NCBI GenBank assembly: GCA_900545185.1
Contig: UQYH01000126.1
Location: 1-5,918, forward strand
Source: an uncultured Eubacteriales bacterium
GTDB taxonomy: Bacteria > Bacillota > Clostridia > UBA1381 > UBA9506
DNA length: 5,918 nt
Direction: 5' to 3'
The position numbers were made by a program, and so were the translations under genes. This document shows, one piece after another, positions 1-5,777 of this stretch (positions are counted from its first letter, which is position 1; each line of letters opens with the position of its first letter). The notes under the pieces were generated by a model. The model saw only the letters and a program-made list of their open reading frames with translations, was not told the DNA's origin and made no database searches.

Positions 1-5
1 TTGAA

Positions 6-29
6 GTCAGAGGGGAATACCCCTCTGAC
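6..29. repeat. Perfect 10-bp inverted repeat, AATA loop
   Basis: The arms GTCAGAGGGG (6-15) and CCCCTCTGAC (20-29) are exact reverse complements around a 4-nt loop. Neither strand has a run of Ts after the stem, so this is not a standard intrinsic terminator in either direction. It may be part of a dispersed intergenic repeat, an RNA hairpin of an upstream transcript, or the 3' end of a coding region: the plus strand is open in two frames up to stops at 49-51 and 54-56, but too little is visible to call a gene. The structure is certain; its role is not known. Confidence 0.6.
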
Positions 30-71
30 AACTCCCCAGTTTGGATTATAATATAGTTTTTCGACTGTCCG

Positions 72-104
72 AAGGTACGGCAAAAGCCGTACCTTGTTTT
101 AATT
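72..104 (+). terminator. Probable rightward intrinsic terminator
   Basis: A perfect 10-bp stem, AAGGTACGGC (72-81) and GCCGTACCTT (86-95), closes an AAAA loop and is followed on the plus strand by GTTTTAATTTG, a broken T-rich tail. On the minus strand the stem is followed by CGGACAGTCG, so it should not stop the leftward yigZ operon. The likely role is to end a rightward transcript from outside the window that converges on yigZ. The T-tract is interrupted, so efficiency may be modest. Confidence 0.5.
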
Positions 105-145
105 TGCTTTAGTCTGTTTTGGCTTGTTTTAGTGTGTCGCAAAAG

Positions 146-778
146 CTATTCGGCATCAAGCGGCCGATATTCCGTCCCCAGCACGTGGCAGGCGGCGCGT
201 CCGTTGGTTGCTTCTGTGATCTTGTGAACCAGCCCGTCGCAAAGCTCGGCGCGGCAATACACCGTTACGGTAACATCCTGTGCAAAATCAGCATTTTCGG
301 CAGTCAGCCCCTCTTGCTCCAGCAGATATTGCAAACGGCCGTACTGTTCGTAGCTGACGATGATTTTTAAAAGCGTACAGCTTGTCATCACGGCAATTTT
401 GGCGGCATCAACTGCCAACTTGGCCGATTTGGAATACGCGCGGACGAGACCGCCTGCGCCCAGCAAAATGCCGCCGAAATACCGTGTGACCACAACGGCT
501 ACATCGGTCAGGTTTTCCTGCTTTAACACCTCCATCATCGGCATGCCTGCCGTGCCGCCCGGCTCGCCGCCGTCGGAATAGCGCGCGATGTTGTTATCAC
601 GCACAATATAGGCATAGGTGGTGTGGCGCACATCGGGAAATTCCTTGTGTATTTCCTGAATCAGCGCCAAGGCTTCCGCTTCGGTCTGCACGGGGCGTGC
701 CGTACCGATGAAGCGTGATTTTTTTTCAATATATTCCGCTCGGCCTTGGGCTTTTACGGTTCTGTAATTTTTCTCCAT
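146..778 (-). CDS. yigZ: YigZ/IMPACT family protein
   Basis: This 210-residue protein has the full YigZ (YvyE) layout. An N-terminal UPF0029/IMPACT domain covers about residues 18-122, with KKSRFIG (19-25), HTTYAY (52-57), SDGGEPGGTAGMP (68-80) and the family hallmark RYFGGILLGAGGLVRAY (99-115). A small C-terminal DUF1949-type domain follows at about 138-195. The length fits the usual 200-215 residues. The second acidic residue of the common SDDGEP motif is Gly here. The biochemical role in bacteria is unsettled; the eukaryotic homologue IMPACT/Yih1 inhibits the GCN2 activator GCN1 and so acts in translational stress control, and older annotations as a proline dipeptidase lack support. The ATG is preceded by AAGGGG with a 7-nt spacer, and the gene starts 16 nt after hflX ends, so it is the last gene of a three-gene leftward operon. 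No leftward intrinsic terminator is visible after its TAG stop. Confidence 0.93.
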   Translation of the reverse strand: MEKNYRTVKAQGRAEYIEKKSRFIGTARPVQTEAEALALIQEIHKEFPDVRHTTYAYIVRDNNIARYSDGGEPGGTAGMPMMEVLKQENLTDVAVVVTRYFGGILLGAGGLVRAYSKSAKLAVDAAKIAVMTSCTLLKIIVSYEQYGRLQYLLEQEGLTAENADFAQDVTVTVYCRAELCDGLVHKITEATNGRAACHVLGTEYRPLDAE

Positions 779-794
779 TGTTGTTCCCCTTTTG

Positions 795-2072
795 TCATTC
801 GGCTATATATGCCTTAAAACGATTGTAGTTTTGTGCATCCAGCAAAACGGTTATCATGGTGCCGTCGGCTTCGTAGCCTTCCTCTAAAACAGGATGATTT
901 TCGTGCAGCTCCGATAAAACAGCGCCATCGGTGTAGGGAATTTTTAAGGTAAAACGCTGCTTTTTGCCGGGGGCTAAGTCGCCGATCGCTTCAATCAGCG
1001 CGTCAAAGCCGTCACCGCTTGCCGCCGAGATGCTGACAATGCGATCCGCGCCGGGCAGAGAAGCAGGCAAAATCATGTCATCGGGTTTGGCATCCAGCTT
1101 GTTAAAGGCCAAAATAACGGGCTTATCGGCCGCACCCAAATCGGATAAAATGCTGCTGACAACCTGAATATGCTCCATATATTCGGGATTTGAGCCGTCC
1201 GCCACATGTAAAATAACATCAGCCAGCGAAATTTCTTCCAAAGTAGATTTAAAAGCTTCTATTAAATGGTGCGGCAGCTTACGGATAAAGCCGACCGTAT
1301 CGATCAGCAAAATGTTGCGCCCATCCTCCAAGCTAAAACCGCGTACGGTTGGATCCAGTGTGGCAAACAGCTTATTTTCAGCGTAAACCTCTGCACCCGT
1401 CAGCGCATTTAAAAGGGTCGATTTCCCGGCGTTGGTGTATCCGGCCAGTGCCACGGTAACGGAGGTATCGCGGTCACGTCCGGCACGCAGCAATTCACGG
1501 TGACGGCGCACCTCGGCTAACTCCTCTTGCAGGTGATGAATCCGTCGGCGAATGTGCCGTCTGTCGGTTTCAAGGCGTGTTTCACCGGGACCGCGCGTAC
1601 CGATACCGGCGCCCAGACGCGAAAGCTGTGTGCCGATGCCGACAAGGCGCGGCAGCATATATTTCAGCTGTGCCAGCTCAACTTGTATTTTACCTTCGCG
1701 GCTGAGCGCGTGACGGGCGAAAATGTCCAAAATCAGCATGCTGCGGTCTATCACGCGCAGATGCAGGGCTTTTTCCAAATTTTTCAGCTGAATAGGGGAT
1801 AGCTCGCTATCAAAAATAACCAAGGTTGCATGCAGTGTTTCGCAGGCGTTTGCCAATTCCTCCAGCTTGCCTTCGCCTAAATACGTTGCGTTTTCGGGGC
1901 TGGGGCGGTTTTGCACCAGCATCCCCACGGTTTCGGCACCGGCTGTTTTGGCAAGCTGCGCCAGCTCTTCCATGGTTTCTTCGGTTGTATCGGCAAGCGG
2001 ATTGCCGCTTCCGGTGTGTACACCGGCCAAAACGGCGCGTTCCTGCTCTTCTTTTGTTTCTTGCATGGGCAT
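795..2072 (-). CDS. hflX: GTPase HflX, ribosome-splitting factor
   Basis: HflX binds the 50S subunit and splits stalled 70S ribosomes with GTP; in E. coli it is linked to heat stress. The protein is 425 residues from the chosen start. It has the N-terminal HflX domain with YLGEGKLEEL (64-73), a basic coiled linker that includes the family mark GPGETRLETDRR (161-172), then the G domain: P-loop GYTNAGKST (211-219), switch I ATLDPT (237-242), G3 DTVGF (258-262), G4 NKLD (324-327) and G5 around SAASGDG (349-355). All nucleotide-binding motifs are intact. A C-terminal domain follows to 425. The reading frame stays open 64 codons further upstream, to 2264, but that extension lies inside the flavoprotein gene and looks unlike HflX. 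The ATG at 2072 has AAAGGAG with a 7-nt spacer, so it is preferred. The Shine-Dalgarno stretch runs directly out of the upstream gene's TAA, which allows translational coupling. Confidence 0.96.
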   Translation of the reverse strand: MPMQETKEEQERAVLAGVHTGSGNPLADTTEETMEELAQLAKTAGAETVGMLVQNRPSPENATYLGEGKLEELANACETLHATLVIFDSELSPIQLKNLEKALHLRVIDRSMLILDIFARHALSREGKIQVELAQLKYMLPRLVGIGTQLSRLGAGIGTRGPGETRLETDRRHIRRRIHHLQEELAEVRRHRELLRAGRDRDTSVTVALAGYTNAGKSTLLNALTGAEVYAENKLFATLDPTVRGFSLEDGRNILLIDTVGFIRKLPHHLIEAFKSTLEEISLADVILHVADGSNPEYMEHIQVVSSILSDLGAADKPVILAFNKLDAKPDDMILPASLPGADRIVSISAASGDGFDALIEAIGDLAPGKKQRFTLKIPYTDGAVLSELHENHPVLEEGYEADGTMITVLLDAQNYNRFKAYIAE

Positions 2073-2079
2073 GTGGGTT

Positions 2080-2090
2080 CTCCTTTCCTT
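2080..2090 (-). promoter_or_regulatory. hflX ribosome binding site
   Basis: On the minus strand AAGGAAAGGAG lies 7 nt before the ATG at 2072 and shares its first two bases with the TAA stop of the preceding flavoprotein gene. It decides the hflX start in favour of 2072 over the longer open frame to 2264. The overlap suggests that ribosomes finishing the upstream gene can reinitiate on hflX. Confidence 0.8.
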
Positions 2091-3336
2091 ATTCGTACCA
2101 CAGGCTTTCGGCGGCGCTTTTGCCGGCCAAATACCCCGTGGAAAAAGCAATTTGCAAATTATAACCGCCTGTGTAGGCATCCAAATCCAGTACCTCTCCG
2201 GCAAAATACAGACCGGAAACAAGACGGGATTCCATTGTTTTCGGACGAAGCTCCTTTGTGGCAACGCCGCCTGCGGTGATAATGGCTTCTGCTATGGGAC
2301 GCGGCCGCTTAACGTGCATGGTAAGGCCTTTAAAAAGCTGCACCAGCCGCAAGCGCTCGGCCTTTGTGATTTCGTTTACCTTTTTGCGCGGTTCAATTGC
2401 CGAAAGACGGACAATAATGGGAATCAGCTTTTTGGGCAGCAGCTTATCCAAGCTGTTAATAAAGTCCTTGTTCGATTCGTCGGCAAAGTCACGCAAAATG
2501 CGATGATCCAGCTGCGTTTCCGTCAGCGCCGGTTTTAGGTCAATGGTCAAAGAAACGCGTTCGCCTTTTGCTTCACGCAGATGTGCACTGGCCGAAAGAA
2601 CCAGCGGTCCGCTGACACCGAAGTGAGTGAACAAAAGCTCCCCCTCGGCTTGATACAATGTTTTTTGGTTTGCATCTGTCAGCGTCAGTGATATATTTTT
2701 AAGGCTCAGTCCCATTGCTTCACGCGGCCAGCCTTCCGCTGTTTCGAGCGGTACAAGGGAAGGACGCGGCGTGACAACGGTGTGACCGGCTCTCTGCGCA
2801 AAACGATAGCCGTCCCCGGTCGAACCGGTTTGCGGATAACTCATACCGCCGGTGGCCACAATCAGTTTTTTGGCAGTGATTGTTTTGCCGTCTGTGAGCT
2901 TGACGCCGCAAACGGCATGATTATTAATAAGTAAAGACTGCACGGTGGTGTGCAGCTGCACAGCGCCGCAATTTGCGGCGTAATCGGCCAAAACGCGCAG
3001 AACATCGGAGGATTTATCACTTTCGGGAAAAACACGGCCACCGCGTTCAACCTTGGTGGCTACGCCGCCGTTTTGCAAAAGCGTGCGAATATCTTCATTT
3101 GTAAAGGCGGAAAAAGCGCTGTACAAAAAGCGGCTGTCTCCCGGAATTTGTTCCATAAAATCGGCCATCGGCGCGGCGTTTGTTACATTGCAGCGTCCCT
3201 TGCCGGTAATGAACAGCTTTTTGCCGAGCTTTTCGTTTTTTTCAATCAGCGCTGTTTTGGCGCCGCAGCAGGCGGCTGTCCCAGCGGCCATCATACCGGC
3301 TGCACCGCCGCCGATGACCAATACGTCATAATCCAT
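2089..3336 (-). CDS. HI0933/BaiN-type NAD(P)/FAD-dependent oxidoreductase
   Basis: This is a 415-residue flavoprotein of the HI0933 family, which includes the clostridial BaiN proteins. The N-terminal Rossmann fold shows YDVLVIGGGAAGM (3-15) with the acidic end of the second strand at Glu32, followed by the family signature KLGKKLFITGKGRCNVTN (36-53). Further family motifs are ATGGMSYPQTGSTGDG (161-176), EGELLFTHFGVSGP (231-244), ITAGGVATKEL (353-363) and the C-terminal FAD motif FAGEVLDLDAYTGGYNLQ (378-395). FAD binding is well supported. The substrate is not: BaiN has been tied to bile acid reduction, but most members are widely conserved and uncharacterised, so a bile acid role should not be assumed. 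The frame is open to an ATG at 3390, but that codon lies between the -35 and -10 boxes of the gene's promoter. ATG 3348 lacks a Shine-Dalgarno; ATG 3336 has GAG with a 7-nt spacer and gives the usual family N-terminus, so it is chosen, with 3348 possible. First gene of the operon. Confidence 0.92.
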   Translation of the reverse strand: MDYDVLVIGGGAAGMMAAGTAACCGAKTALIEKNEKLGKKLFITGKGRCNVTNAAPMADFMEQIPGDSRFLYSAFSAFTNEDIRTLLQNGGVATKVERGGRVFPESDKSSDVLRVLADYAANCGAVQLHTTVQSLLINNHAVCGVKLTDGKTITAKKLIVATGGMSYPQTGSTGDGYRFAQRAGHTVVTPRPSLVPLETAEGWPREAMGLSLKNISLTLTDANQKTLYQAEGELLFTHFGVSGPLVLSASAHLREAKGERVSLTIDLKPALTETQLDHRILRDFADESNKDFINSLDKLLPKKLIPIIVRLSAIEPRKKVNEITKAERLRLVQLFKGLTMHVKRPRPIAEAIITAGGVATKELRPKTMESRLVSGLYFAGEVLDLDAYTGGYNLQIAFSTGYLAGKSAAESLWYE

Positions 3337-3372
3337 GGTATCACTCATTTTCTTAAAAATATCAGTACATTT

Positions 3373-3401
3373 AGTATAACAGATACCCAAAGTTTTATCA
3401 A
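3373..3401 (-). promoter_or_regulatory. Promoter of the flavoprotein-hflX-yigZ operon
   Basis: On the minus strand TTGATA (3401-3396) and TATACT (3378-3373) each match the housekeeping consensus at five of six positions and are separated by exactly 17 bp. A TG one base before the -10 box makes it an extended -10. Transcription should start near 3366, giving a leader of roughly 18 nt to ATG 3348 or 30 nt to ATG 3336. No CIRCE or other recognised operator overlaps it, so constitutive expression is the simplest reading. Confidence 0.72.
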
Positions 3402-3413
3402 CTTTTAGAAATT

Positions 3414-3456
3414 AAAAGAAAAAAAGAGATAAAGAAAGAAAATGAAAGGATAAAAG
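3414..3456 (+). other. Purine-rich A/G tract upstream of groESL
   Basis: The plus strand is almost wholly A and G over 43 nt, broken only by Ts at 3430, 3443 and 3451. It lies in the divergent spacer, immediately upstream of the leftward -35 box and about 33 bp upstream of the proposed groESL -35 box. A-rich DNA here could act as an UP-like element for either promoter or be simple intergenic composition. No open frame or hairpin explains it. Confidence 0.4.
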
Positions 3457-3488
3457 CGATAATTTAAAAAAACGAGCACGCATAATAT

Positions 3489-3517
3489 TTGCCAAAATGC
3501 GAAATATTGAGTAATAT
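3489..3517 (+). promoter_or_regulatory. Likely groESL promoter
   Basis: TTGCCA (3489-3494, five of six) and TAATAT (3512-3517, four of six) are 17 bp apart, which would start transcription near 3524, just before CIRCE. An alternative -10, TATACT at 3517-3522, matches better but has no good -35 at the right distance. Either choice places CIRCE at the start of the transcript, the usual arrangement for HrcA-controlled genes. The exact -10 is unsettled. Confidence 0.5.
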
Positions 3518-3527
3518 ATACTTGTAA

Positions 3528-3554
3528 TTAGCACTCGACCGATATGAGTGCTAA
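3528..3554. promoter_or_regulatory. CIRCE element, HrcA operator
   Basis: TTAGCACTC (3528-3536), a 9-nt spacer, and GAGTGCTAA (3546-3554) match the CIRCE consensus without a mismatch. CIRCE is bound by the repressor HrcA, whose activity depends on GroEL, so groESL is released when misfolded protein occupies the chaperonin. It ends 45 nt before the groES ATG. hrcA itself is not in this window. Confidence 0.97.
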
Positions 3555-3599
3555 CAAAGAAGTTTATCAATTACATGAACATAACAAGGAGGACTCATC

Positions 3600-3884
3600 A
3601 TGAACATTAAACCTTTAGGCGACAGAGTGGTTATTAAGATGGTTGAGGCAGAAGAGACCACCAAGAGCGGCATCATTTTAACTGCCAGTGCACAAGAAAA
3701 GCCCCAAATGGCTGAAATTGTTGCAGTCGGCCCCGGCGGCGTTGTAGACGGCAAAGAAGTTAAAATGGAATTAAAGGTTGGCGATAAGGTTATCACCAGC
3801 AAATATGCAGGTACCGAAATTAAGTTTGACGGCACGGAATACACCATTTTAAAGCAGAGTGACGTGCTGGCAATTGTTGAGTAA
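3600..3884 (+). CDS. groES: Co-chaperonin GroES (Hsp10)
   Basis: GroES forms the seven-membered lid of the GroEL chamber in the cytosol. The 94-residue length is typical. The N-terminus NIKPLGDRVVIK (2-13) is the family signature. The mobile loop that docks on GroEL spans about residues 17-33 and contains the contact tripeptide region GIIL (24-27). VAVGPGG (41-47) and the barrel segments KVGDKVITSKYAGTEIK (59-75) follow, ending in ILKQSDVLAIVE. AAGGAGG lies 7 nt before the ATG. It is the first gene of the operon, under CIRCE, with groEL 31 nt downstream. Nothing is unusual in the sequence. Confidence 0.98.
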   Translation: MNIKPLGDRVVIKMVEAEETTKSGIILTASAQEKPQMAEIVAVGPGGVVDGKEVKMELKVGDKVITSKYAGTEIKFDGTEYTILKQSDVLAIVE

Positions 3885-3915
3885 AAAAGGGAACTGAATA
3901 AGGAGGAAAACAACA

Positions 3916-5547
3916 ATGGCAAAGGATATTAAATTTGGCGAAGACGCAAGAAAAGCTTTGGAAGCCGGCGTGAATAAGCTGGCTGATACCGTTAAGGTTA
4001 CACTCGGCCCCAAAGGCCGCAACGTTGTGCTGGATAAAAAGTTCGGCGCACCGCTTATTACGAACGATGGCGTGACCATTGCAAAGGAAGTGGAGCTTGA
4101 GGATCCGTTTGAAAACATGGGTGCACAGCTGGTTAAAGAGGTTGCCACCAAAACAAACGATGTAGCCGGTGACGGTACCACGACCGCAACACTGTTGGCG
4201 CAGGCTTTGATCCGTGAAGGCCTTAAGAACCTGGCAGCCGGTGCAAACCCCATGATTTTAAGAAAGGGTGTTGCCAAAGCGGTTGATACGGCTGTTGATT
4301 ATATTGAAAAATCCAGCCAAAAGGTAAACGGCAAGGATGATATTGCCCGTGTTGCTTCCATTTCTGCTGCCGATGATAAGGTTGGCGAATTGATTGCAGA
4401 AGCAATGGAAAAGGTTTCGAACGATGGTGTTATCACCATTGAAGAATCCAAAACAGCCGAGACCTATTCTGAGGTTGTTGAAGGTATGCAGTTCGACAGA
4501 GGCTACATTTCGCCCTACATGGTAACCGATACCGAAAAAATGGAAGCCGTTTTGGACGATGCTTACATTTTAATTACCGATAAAAAGATTTCTAATATTC
4601 AGGAAATTCTGCCGTGCCTGGAGCAGATTGTTCAGCAGGGCAAAAAGCTGCTTATTATCGCTGAGGATATTGAAGGCGACGCACTGGCAACACTGCTTGT
4701 CAACAAGCTGCGCGGTACCTTTACCTGCATTGCGGTTAAGGCTCCCGGCTTTGGTGACAGAAGAAAAGAAATGCTGAAGGATATTGCCATCCTGACCGGC
4801 GGTGAAGTTATTTCCGAAGAGCTGGGTCTGGAACTGAAGGAAACCACGATTGAGCAGTTAGGTAAAGCTCGTCAGGTTAAGATTCAAAAGGAAAACACCA
4901 TCATTGTTGACGGTGCCGGCAATGCCGATGAAATTAAAGCACGTATCCATCAGATTAAGGCGCAGATTGAAGAAAGCACATCTGATTTTGACAGAGAAAA
5001 GCTGCAAGAGCGTTTAGCTAAGCTTTCCGGCGGCGTAGCTGTTATTAAGGTCGGCGCTGCTACCGAAACAGAGATGAAGGAGAAAAAGCTGCGCATTGAG
5101 GATGCCTTGGCTGCAACCCGTGCGGCTGTTGAAGAAGGTATTGTTGCAGGCGGCGGTACTTCTTATATCAACGCTATGAAGTCGGTTGAAGCATTAATCG
5201 GTACACTTAGCGGCGACGAAAAGACCGGTGCATCCATTGTTTTGAAAGCACTGGAAGAGCCTGTTCGTCAGATTGCGTTTAATGCAGGTATTGAAGGCTC
5301 TGTTATCGTTGAAAAGCTGAAAGACAGCGCAGATAAGATTGGCTTTAACGCTTTGACAGAGGAATATGTAGACATGATGAAGGCCGGTATTGTAGACCCG
5401 GCAAAGGTAACGCGTTCGGCTCTGCAAAACGCTTCCAGCATCGCGTCTATGGTTCTGACCACCGAGAGCGTTGTGGCAAATCAGCCCGAGCCGGAACCGG
5501 CTATGCCGGCAGGCGGCGGCATGCCCGGCGGCGGAATGGGATTCTAA
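3916..5547 (+). CDS. groEL: Chaperonin GroEL (Hsp60)
   Basis: GroEL is the double-ring chaperonin that encloses and refolds cytosolic proteins using ATP. At 543 residues it is full length. Nucleotide-site motifs are present: TLGPKGRN (29-36), ITNDGVTIA with Asp51, GDGTTTAT with Asp86 (85-92), and Asp396 in RIEDALAATR, the counterpart of the ATP-hydrolysis aspartate Asp398 of E. coli. The chaperonin signature AAVEEGIVAGGG is at 403-414. The apical domain, about 190-375, carries AVKAPGFGDRRKEML (273-287). The C-terminal tail is Gly/Met rich, PAGGGMPGGGMGF, as usual for tails that project into the chamber. The start has AAGGAGG with a 9-nt spacer. It is cotranscribed with groES under CIRCE and followed 16 nt later by a strong terminator. 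Confidence 0.99.
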   Translation: MAKDIKFGEDARKALEAGVNKLADTVKVTLGPKGRNVVLDKKFGAPLITNDGVTIAKEVELEDPFENMGAQLVKEVATKTNDVAGDGTTTATLLAQALIREGLKNLAAGANPMILRKGVAKAVDTAVDYIEKSSQKVNGKDDIARVASISAADDKVGELIAEAMEKVSNDGVITIEESKTAETYSEVVEGMQFDRGYISPYMVTDTEKMEAVLDDAYILITDKKISNIQEILPCLEQIVQQGKKLLIIAEDIEGDALATLLVNKLRGTFTCIAVKAPGFGDRRKEMLKDIAILTGGEVISEELGLELKETTIEQLGKARQVKIQKENTIIVDGAGNADEIKARIHQIKAQIEESTSDFDREKLQERLAKLSGGVAVIKVGAATETEMKEKKLRIEDALAATRAAVEEGIVAGGGTSYINAMKSVEALIGTLSGDEKTGASIVLKALEEPVRQIAFNAGIEGSVIVEKLKDSADKIGFNALTEEYVDMMKAGIVDPAKVTRSALQNASSIASMVLTTESVVANQPEPEPAMPAGGGMPGGGMGF

Positions 5548-5563
5548 AAAGTAAAACATTTTC

Positions 5564-5600
5564 GGCGGCTGCTTCACTATATGAAGCAGCTGCTTTTTTT
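5564..5600 (+). terminator. groESL intrinsic terminator
   Basis: A perfect 9-bp stem, GCTGCTTCA (5568-5576) and TGAAGCAGC (5582-5590), closes a CTATA loop and extends by G-T, C-G, G-C and G-T pairs to 5564/5594. Seven Ts follow on the plus strand (5594-5600). The stem starts 16 nt after the groEL stop, so it should end the groESL transcript and insulate the gene at 5778. Confidence 0.92.
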
Positions 5601-5727
5601 ATGCCCAAATGCAGAATCTGTCCGTGAAGCAGCACAATTTAAACAAAAATGCTTCATACAATAACAGAAAATTTAAAAGGCTTCTTATGCGTATTCCAAA
5701 AAGATGACAAAGGCAAAAACGGATTCC

Positions 5728-5756
5728 TTGACGAAACAAAACAGATGTGGTACAAT
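5728..5756 (+). promoter_or_regulatory. Promoter of the right-edge membrane protein gene
   Basis: TTGACG (5728-5733) and TACAAT (5751-5756) each match the housekeeping consensus at five of six positions with a 17-bp spacer, and TG at 5748-5749 gives an extended -10. Transcription should start near 5763, leaving a leader of about 15 nt before the TTG start at 5778. The gene is therefore expressed independently of groESL. Confidence 0.68.
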
Positions 5757-5765
5757 GTAAATTGT

Positions 5766-5773
5766 GGGGTGAT
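5766..5773 (+). promoter_or_regulatory. Ribosome binding site for the TTG start at 5778
   Basis: GGGGTGAT resembles the distal half of the full Shine-Dalgarno complement (GGAGGTGAT) and is placed so that its GG core is 8 nt from TTG 5778. It supports that codon over the in-frame GTG 5769, which lies inside the site, and over ATG 5745, which lies upstream of the predicted transcription start. Confidence 0.5.
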
Positions 5774-5777
5774 ACCT

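Noticed and set aside
1..56. C-terminus of a rightward gene ending at 51 or 56
   Set aside because: Two frames are open but only for 16-17 codons from the edge, with no recognisable sequence; this cannot be told from chance.
2073..2264. N-terminal extension of hflX to the ATG at 2264
   Set aside because: The 64 extra residues lie entirely within the flavoprotein coding region apart from the short gap, do not resemble HflX, and the ATG at 2072 has its own good ribosome binding site.
1867..2538. Long rightward open frame of 223 codons
   Set aside because: It is antisense to hflX and the flavoprotein gene, whose motifs are intact across the region. The translation shows no recognisable domain and looks like a shadow frame.
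2950..3408. Rightward open frame of 152 codons
   Set aside because: It is antisense to the conserved N-terminal FAD-binding half of the flavoprotein and has no recognisable motif or ribosome binding site.
3849..4277. Leftward open frame of 142 codons over the groES-groEL junction
   Set aside because: It is antisense to the strongly conserved start of groEL; its serine- and alanine-rich translation is typical of a shadow frame.
5745..5777. Upstream starts ATG 5745 or GTG 5769 for the right-edge gene
   Set aside because: ATG 5745 lies within the promoter before the expected transcript start, and GTG 5769 lies inside the probable ribosome binding site about 6 nt from the transcript start.
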